A DNA stretch of 11,182 bases from Bifidobacterium sp. UBA744 (lineage in GTDB: Bacteria > Actinomycetota > Actinomycetes > Actinomycetales > Bifidobacteriaceae). Position 1 is the stretch's first letter, and each line of letters begins with the position of its first letter. The translations under genes and the position numbers were made by a program. Below, in pieces: positions 6,808 to 11,182 of this stretch. Location of the stretch: the NCBI GenBank assembly GCA_002298605.1, contig DBKS01000029.1, positions 1 to 11,182 of the forward strand, read 5' to 3'. Below the pieces are notes generated by a model, which was not told where the DNA came from, did no database searches, and saw only the letters and a program-made list of their open reading frames with translations.

Positions 6808-6854
6808 GATTGGTTTCGTTGATCGGTCATATATGCCCCTTAGCGAAACCGGTC
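6808..6854 (-). terminator. Second hairpin, probably the focA terminator
   Basis: Positions 6808-6818 pair with 6844-6854 (11 bp with two G-U pairs) around the core GGTTTCG/CGAAACC. The stem can extend inward to 6822/6840 with two more wobble pairs, leaving a 17-base loop that includes the palindrome CATATATG. On the minus strand it starts about 10 bp after the focA stop, which suits termination of focA. No U tract is obvious. Confidence 0.45.
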
Positions 6855-6863
6855 GATTTCTGT

Positions 6864-7724
6864 TCAGGCGTTCCCGGCCTTCGCGGATGACGGGACTCCC
6901 GGATCTCTGTGATGACCTTGCACGAACCAGTAGGCGAGCCCCACGAACACGGCGCCACCGAAGATATTGCCGAGAGTGGCGGCGGAAATGTTGTAGAGGA
7001 TGCCGGTTACGGACACCACATCGGGATTGACGGCAGCGGATGGCGCATATCCGGAGAGCTTGGCGACCAGACCCATCGGCAGGAAGAACATGTTGGCCAC
7101 GCAGTGTTCGAACCCGCAGGCGACGAAGGCGGTGATCGGCAGCAGAATGCCCAGGACCTTATCGGCCACGGAACGGGCGGCGAAGCCGATGCGCACGGCC
7201 AGGCAGACGAAGATGTTGCACAGAACGCCCCGGAAGAACAGCGTGAGCCAGCCGGGGGAGATCTTGGCGGCGGCCACCGAGATGGCGGTGGTGCCCGCCG
7301 CCGCGGAGTTAAGATCCAGAATGCCGGCGGCGGAGACCAGCGCCACGGCGATCAGTGCGCCGAACAGGTTACCGACCCATACGATCGCCCAGTTCTTCAG
7401 CATCTGTGCAATTGCGATGCGGTGCTCTGCCACGCCGGAAATCATCAGCGAATTGCCGGTGAACAGCTCGGAGCCGCAGCACAGCACCAGCACCAGTCCG
7501 AGACAGAAGGCAAGTCCTCCCAGGAGTTTTGCGGCGGCGAACGACAGTGCTGAATCCGAGGTGATCACGATGAAGAACAGCGCGCCAAATCCAATGAACG
7601 CGCCGGCGAACATGGCGGAGACCAGAAGTCTCGGTGTCGGCGTATGGACTTTGTTTTCGGCGGCGGCGTCGACCGCCTCCTCGACCTGCGACGGGGTGAG
7701 CGCGTTGACTGACGGTTGTGACAT
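6864..7724 (-). CDS. focA: Formate/nitrite transporter family channel, probable formate channel FocA, 286 aa
   Basis: This is an inner-membrane FNT-family channel with six transmembrane helices, a homopentamer in known members, exporting or importing formate. Family landmarks are CGSELFTGN (83-91), which follows the first helices and matches the omega-loop region, K154 in the AAAKISPGW segment, RGVLCNIFVCLAV (165-177), and CGFEHCVANMFFLP (203-216), in which H207 is the conserved pore histidine. The Leu/Ala/Gly-rich segments at about 33-55, 64-88, 108-133, 159-184, 187-206 and 242-270 look membrane-spanning. The N-terminus, with TPSQVEEAVDAAAENKV, matches the family's amphipathic first helix. 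The start at 7724 is preceded on the minus strand by GAAAGGG about 11 bp away. The formate role rests on similarity and on pflB-pflA lying about 6 kb away; nitrite or another small anion is possible. Confidence 0.9.
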   Translation of the reverse strand: MSQPSVNALTPSQVEEAVDAAAENKVHTPTPRLLVSAMFAGAFIGFGALFFIVITSDSALSFAAAKLLGGLAFCLGLVLVLCCGSELFTGNSLMISGVAEHRIAIAQMLKNWAIVWVGNLFGALIAVALVSAAGILDLNSAAAGTTAISVAAAKISPGWLTLFFRGVLCNIFVCLAVRIGFAARSVADKVLGILLPITAFVACGFEHCVANMFFLPMGLVAKLSGYAPSAAVNPDVVSVTGILYNISAATLGNIFGGAVFVGLAYWFVQGHHRDPGVPSSAKAGNA

Positions 7725-7946
7725 GGTAGGTGGGCCCTTTCATCTCTTGAATAGACGAACGCGAGATCCTTCTCGAATCCGCCCAACGGCCATCGACGGC
7801 CGCTCCATTGTGCCGGTCGCAGACGCCGCTGCTGGTTCCTTGGATACTGTAGCGCGCAACGGCGTCTTTGGAATGGACAATGTCGTTGATATGCGGTGGG
7901 TACGACTATCATCGTTGAAAACACGTCATACAAAAAGGGGGCTGCG
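7725..7946. promoter_or_regulatory. Divergent promoter region between focA and proA
   Basis: These 222 bp separate the starts of two oppositely directed genes, so promoters for both must lie here. For proA, candidates are GATACT at 7843-7848 with a weak -35, or TTGATA (7886-7891) and TATCAT (7907-7912) with a 15-bp spacer; neither is convincing. A small hairpin, CGAGA (7762-7766) with TCTCG (7771-7775), lies near the focA start. A second symmetric element, CGGCC and GGCCG, lies around 7787-7802. No known operator was recognised. Confidence 0.5.
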
Positions 7947-9251
7947 ATGAGCGAAACAACCGATGCGCCTGGCCAGCGGGTTCTCCGCGAGGTCTGCGAC
8001 ATGGCCGACGCGGCGGCGAAGGCCCAGTCGGCGTTGGCCCAGGCCACCAGCGAGGCCAAGAATGAATTGCTGGTCGACATTGCCGACGCCTTGGTGGGCC
8101 AGGCGGACCGGATCGCCGCCGCCAACGAACTGGACATGCGTGATGCCTTCGAGGCGGGCATGGACCAGGGCAAGCTCGACCGCCTGCAATTCGGTGTCGA
8201 ACGCATCGCCTCCACGGCCAGGGGAGTGCGTGACGTGGCGGCCCTGCCGGATCCCGTGGGCGAAATGGTACGGGGAAGGAAACTGCCCAACGGCATGCGG
8301 CTCAATCAGGTGCGTGTGCCCATCGGCGTGGTCGGCATGATCTACGAGGCCCGTCCCAATGTGACCGTTGACGTGGCTTCGCTTTGCCTGAAATCCGGCA
8401 ACGCCGTCCTGCTGCGCGGCGGGCACGCCGCCGAGCGCACGAATGCGGCGACGCTTGCCGTGATCGGCGACGTGGTGGAGCGCCACGGGTTCGCCAGGAC
8501 GCTGATCTCCACCGTGGATCCGTACGGACGTGCCGGCGCCACCTCCATGATGGAGGCGCGAGGCCATATCGACGTGCTGGTGCCGCGTGGCGGCGCCGGT
8601 CTCATCCAGGCGGTGGTGCGCAATTCGAAGGTTCCGGTCATCGAAACCGGTGCCGGCAACGTGCATATCTACGTGGACCGCAGCGGAGACCTCGGCAAGG
8701 CCGTGCCGATTATCCTCAATGCCAAAACACAGCGCGTGGGTGTATGCAATGCGGCTGAGAAACTGCTGGTGCATCGTGACGTCGCGAACGAATTCCTGCC
8801 CGTGATCGCCACTGCGCTCTATGCCAGGAACGTCGAGTTGCATGCCGATGACGACGCCTACGCCATTCTCGACGGCATGCCGACCGGTGAGGGCGGATTG
8901 CTGCATGCCACCGTCGAGGATTGGGACACCGAATATCTGGCCCTGAAGATGGGCGTTCACATCGTCGATTCGCTTGACGAGGCCATCGACCACATCAACG
9001 CCCATTCCACCGGACACACCGAGGCCATCATCGCCGAGGATTATTCGGCGGTCGAGCAATTCACCCGGCGCATCGACTCCGCCGTGGTGATGGTGAACGC
9101 ATCCACGCGTTTCACCGACGGCGGCATGTTCGGCCTGGGCGCCGAGCTCGGCATCTCCACGCAGAAGCTGCACGCCCGCGGGCCCATGGGCTTGGAGGAG
9201 CTGACCACGACTCAATGGATCGGATACGGAACGGGGCAGGTGCGCGCATGA
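7947..9251 (+). CDS. proA: Glutamate-5-semialdehyde dehydrogenase (gamma-glutamyl phosphate reductase), 434 aa
   Basis: ProA reduces gamma-glutamyl phosphate with NADPH to glutamate-5-semialdehyde, the second step of proline synthesis. The catalytic cysteine is C267 in [35 protein letters not shown] (125-140), [12 protein letters not shown] (148-159) and [10 protein letters not shown] (211-220) are family hallmarks, and the C-terminal [25 protein letters not shown] segment is also typical. At 434 aa it is about 17 longer than E. coli ProA (417). The ATG at 7947 has AAGGGGG (7935-7941) 5 bp before it and beats the in-frame GTG at 7896, which lacks a ribosome site. proB is not next to it in this window. 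The stop overlaps the next gene as ATGA. Confidence 0.97.
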   Translation: MSETTDAPGQRVLREVCDMADAAAKAQSALAQATSEAKNELLVDIADALVGQADRIAAANELDMRDAFEAGMDQGKLDRLQFGVERIASTARGVRDVAALPDPVGEMVRGRKLPNGMRLNQVRVPIGVVGMIYEARPNVTVDVASLCLKSGNAVLLRGGHAAERTNAATLAVIGDVVERHGFARTLISTVDPYGRAGATSMMEARGHIDVLVPRGGAGLIQAVVRNSKVPVIETGAGNVHIYVDRSGDLGKAVPIILNAKTQRVGVCNAAEKLLVHRDVANEFLPVIATALYARNVELHADDDAYAILDGMPTGEGGLLHATVEDWDTEYLALKMGVHIVDSLDEAIDHINAHSTGHTEAIIAEDYSAVEQFTRRIDSAVVMVNASTRFTDGGMFGLGAELGISTQKLHARGPMGLEELTTTQWIGYGTGQVRA

Positions 9252-9769
9252 ACGACGACGTGATGAAGTCGCTTGAGATTGATGTTCACGACCAAAAGAC
9301 GGGACTGAAAATCGCCGCCGAGCGGCTGAGCATGGTGCGTTACGTGTTCCTGGTCCAGATCGAGGACGGCATCGCCTCGGCCGAGCAACGGGCCAGTCTG
9401 GAATACGCCGACGCCGTGCTGATCGGATGGCCCGACGTCGATTCGCCCGAAGTGGCGACCCTTGACGAGGAGCAGGTGCGGAATCTCCGTCAGCAGATGA
9501 CGCTGATGGAGCAGTACGTCGAACGCTTCCGGGAGATGGAGCGCGAAGGCGACGTGGACGGCATGACCGACACGCTGATCCGCATTACCGAGCGGGTCGC
9601 CGAGGTGCGCCGCAACTTCCAGCCCGATTTCCCCCTGCCCACCTTCGCCGAGATTCGCCGTGTGGTGCAGGACGAATGGGACGAGGAGATGAACGCGATC
9701 GATCCGCAGCAGGACAATCCGACCGCCGAGCAGATGGAGCGGGAAACCGAGTCGGAGGACAGGGCGTGA
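9248..9769 (+). CDS. Conserved-looking hypothetical protein between proA and nadD, 173 aa
   Basis: I do not recognise a family. The ATG at 9248 overlaps the proA stop as ATGA, suggesting translational coupling; an in-frame ATG at 9215 would overlap proA by 37 bp and is less likely. The protein is strongly acidic, with no signal peptide, membrane segment or cysteine cluster. Residues 17-40 may form a short alpha/beta unit ([22 protein letters not shown]). The middle (about 74-125), with repeated Gln, Glu, Arg and Met as in [21 protein letters not shown] and [12 protein letters not shown], looks helical and perhaps coiled-coil. The tail is rich in Glu and Asp. Base composition matches its neighbours. 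Its packed position suggests co-expression with proA and nadD but does not reveal its job. Confidence 0.8.
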   Translation: MNDDVMKSLEIDVHDQKTGLKIAAERLSMVRYVFLVQIEDGIASAEQRASLEYADAVLIGWPDVDSPEVATLDEEQVRNLRQQMTLMEQYVERFREMEREGDVDGMTDTLIRITERVAEVRRNFQPDFPLPTFAEIRRVVQDEWDEEMNAIDPQQDNPTAEQMERETESEDRA

Positions 9770-9786
9770 GCGTTCAGGAGCGACGT

Positions 9787-10452
9787 ATGTCCGATCTGTC
9801 GGCGCTGAACGCCGAGGAGTCCGTCAAACGCCCGTCGGCCCGTGGCAACCGTCATGCGGTGCCGCGCATCGGCATTATGGGCGGCACCTTCGACCCGATT
9901 CACAACGGGCATTTGGTGGCCGCGTCCGAGGTGGCGTGGGTGTACGACCTTGACGAGGTGATTTTCGTCCCCACCGGTCGCCCGGTGTTCAAGCTCGATA
10001 AGCAGGTGACCAATGCCGAGGACCGCTATCTGATGACGGTGATCGCCACGGCCTCGAATCCCAAGTTCACGGTTTCGCGCGTCGACATCGACCGTCCCGG
10101 CGTCACATATACCGTCGATACGCTGCGTGACATTCGCGCTTTGCGGCCGGATGCCGAACTGTTCTTCATCACCGGCGCGGACGCGGTCGCCGAAATCATG
10201 CGGTGGAAGGATGCGGACAAAATGTGGGATCTCGCGCATTTCGTGGCGGTCACGCGGCCCGGATACTCGTCGAACCTGAAAGGCCTGCATATCGACGACC
10301 TGCCCAAGGGCAAAGTCGACATGCTGGAGATACCGGCGCTGGCGATCTCGTCAACCGATGTGCGCCGTCGCAGCCGGGCCGGCGAACCCGTGTGGTATCT
10401 GGTGCCGGACGGCGTGGTGCAGTATATCGGCAAGCACGGGCTGTACCGATAG
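9787..10452 (+). CDS. nadD: Nicotinate-nucleotide adenylyltransferase, 221 aa (228 aa if GTG 9766 is used)
   Basis: NadD transfers AMP from ATP to nicotinate mononucleotide, making deamido-NAD, a core step of NAD synthesis. The nucleotidyltransferase motif [11 protein letters not shown] (32-42) binds ATP through its two histidines, and ISSTDVR (187-193) is the second signature. FITGADA (128-134) and W140 also fit the family. Two starts are plausible. ATG 9787 has AGGAG at 9776-9780 with 6 bp spacing. GTG 9766 has GGAGG at 9754-9758 with 7 bp spacing and overlaps the previous stop as GTGA. The conserved core begins at residue 28, so both give a complete enzyme. I list the ATG form, with about even odds. 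Confidence 0.93.
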   Translation: MSDLSALNAEESVKRPSARGNRHAVPRIGIMGGTFDPIHNGHLVAASEVAWVYDLDEVIFVPTGRPVFKLDKQVTNAEDRYLMTVIATASNPKFTVSRVDIDRPGVTYTVDTLRDIRALRPDAELFFITGADAVAEIMRWKDADKMWDLAHFVAVTRPGYSSNLKGLHIDDLPKGKVDMLEIPALAISSTDVRRRSRAGEPVWYLVPDGVVQYIGKHGLYR

Positions 10453-10506
10453 GGCGGCTTCCGCGCCTGCGACACCTGGGCTTCTCCCTCCGTCGCCGGT
10501 CGTGAT

Positions 10507-10512
10507 TACACT
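10507..10512 (+). promoter_or_regulatory. Possible -10 element of prs (TACACT)
   Basis: TACACT lies 40 bp before the prs start in the 100-bp gap after nadD, and is followed by GG as at the thrC candidate (5155-5162). No clear -35 is seen. The gap also holds no good terminator, so prs might also receive readthrough from the proA-nadD transcript. Confidence 0.3.
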
Positions 10513-10552
10513 GGTCGCACGTCAACTCTGGGATAAGCACTGGGAGACAATA

Positions 10553-11182
10553 GTGGGAACGATCCTCGAAGGCAAGCCTGATAAGAACCTCATTCTTGTG
10601 ACCGGACGGTCTCACCCTAAACTCGCCGCGGAGGTGGCGTCCCAGCTCGGCATCGACGTGTTGGAGACCACTTCGTATGACTTCGCCAATGGCGAGATGT
10701 ATGTGCGCTATACCGAATCCGTTCGCGGCGCCGACGTGTTCGTGCTCCAGACCCACGCCACTCCGGTGAACAAGGCGATTATGGAGCAGATCATCATGAT
10801 CGACGCGCTGAAGCGCGCCTCCGCCCGTTCCATCACCGCCGTGTGCCCGTTGCTCGGGTACTCCCGCCAGGATAAGAAGCATCGCGGCCGTGAGCCCATC
10901 TCCTGCCGCCTGGTGTTTGATCTGCTGGCTACCGCTGGCGCCGACCGCATCATGTCGGTGGATCTGCACGCCGCGCAGTCGCAGGGCTTCTTCGACGGGC
11001 CGGTGGACCATCTCATCGCCATGCCGGTGCTGGTCGATTACATCCGTGACCGCTTCCAGGGCAATCTGGACAATGTCGCCGTGGTGTCGCCTGACGCGGG
11101 ACGTATTCGCGTGGCCGAGCAGTGGGCCCAGCGTCTCGGCGGCGGCCCCCTCGCCTTCGTGCACAAGACCCGTGACATCACC
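10553..11182 (+). CDS. prs: Ribose-phosphate pyrophosphokinase, N-terminal 210 residues; 3' end outside window
   Basis: PRPP synthase makes phosphoribosyl pyrophosphate from ribose 5-phosphate and ATP for purine, pyrimidine, His, Trp and NAD synthesis. The N-terminal domain shows ANGEMYVRYTESVRG, FVLQTH, and PLLGYSRQDKKHRGREPIS, which carries ATP-site residues. The metal and PRPP-synthase signature is VDLHAAQSQGFFDGPVDHL; the family usually has Ile or Val where this protein has the Ser between the two Gln residues. VSPDAGRIRVAEQWAQ follows. The PRPP-binding loop lies beyond the window edge. The GTG start at 10553 is preceded by GGGAG (10542-10546) with 6 bp spacing. The frame is open to the last base. 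Confidence 0.97.
   Translation, partial: MGTILEGKPDKNLILVTGRSHPKLAAEVASQLGIDVLETTSYDFANGEMYVRYTESVRGADVFVLQTHATPVNKAIMEQIIMIDALKRASARSITAVCPLLGYSRQDKKHRGREPISCRLVFDLLATAGADRIMSVDLHAAQSQGFFDGPVDHLIAMPVLVDYIRDRFQGNLDNVAVVSPDAGRIRVAEQWAQRLGGGPLAFVHKTRDIT

Noticed and set aside
7762..7775. Short CGAGA/TCTCG hairpin before focA as a regulator operator
   Set aside because: It is only 5 bp on each side with a 4-bp loop, is common by chance in GC-rich DNA, and matches no operator I recognise.
6909..7950. Plus-strand open frames opposite focA (to 7553 and to 7950)
   Set aside because: They are shadows of focA. The minus-strand frame has six membrane segments and the FNT signatures.
7926..9215. 429-codon minus-strand open frame opposite proA
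   Set aside because: It is an antisense shadow, rich in His, Gly, Asp and Val, matching no known protein, and wholly covered by proA.
1..11182. CRISPR array, tRNA, rRNA, insertion sequence, toxin-antitoxin or other defence system
   Set aside because: I looked for regularly spaced repeats, cloverleaf sequences, transposase motifs and paired small genes and saw none. The window is densely filled with housekeeping genes.

Overview
The window looks like ordinary chromosome from a high-GC actinobacterium, most probably a Bifidobacterium. This rests on protein content and base composition (pyruvate formate-lyase with its activase, a DUF3000 protein next to ribonuclease D, a trigger factor with an acidic Ala/Asp-rich tail, frequent GTG starts), not on a database search. 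I see no phage, insertion sequence, CRISPR array, tRNA or rRNA, and no credible new defence or mobile system. Apart from one conserved unknown protein and one domain of unknown function, every gene is a recognisable housekeeping or central-metabolism gene.

Layout. Positions 1-275 are the 3' end of pflB with the glycyl-radical site. A hairpin terminator follows, then pflA (555-1436), which encodes the enzyme that installs that radical. A tandem repeat of three 11-bp units covers the pflA stop codon. Next come a DUF3000 gene (1541-2146), with a perfect 12-bp inverted repeat just inside its assigned start, and an rnd-type ribonuclease D gene (2266-3555). tig (3608-4996) has a probable promoter inside the end of rnd and a strong hairpin terminator behind it. 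thrC (5201-6691) runs the same way and converges on focA (6864-7724, minus strand) across two hairpins.

A 222-bp divergent promoter region separates focA from the rightward genes proA (7947-9251), a 173-residue unknown (9248-9769) and nadD (about 9787-10452). These three are tightly packed, with an ATGA overlap and possibly a GTGA overlap, and are probably one transcript. prs starts at 10553, after a 100-bp gap, and runs off the right edge.

How the genes work together. PflB cleaves pyruvate to acetyl-CoA and formate without oxygen, PflA activates it, and FocA moves the formate across the membrane; in a fermenter using the bifid shunt this is the formate branch. Here focA is not in an operon with pflB as it is in E. 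coli. ThrC and ProA make threonine and proline. NadD and Prs feed NAD and nucleotide synthesis. Tig and RNase D act on nascent proteins and on RNA. The most useful second looks are regulatory or concern start codons: the inverted repeat at the DUF3000 start, the 11-bp repeat, the pflA N-terminal extension, the unknown gene between proA and nadD, and the alternative nadD start.
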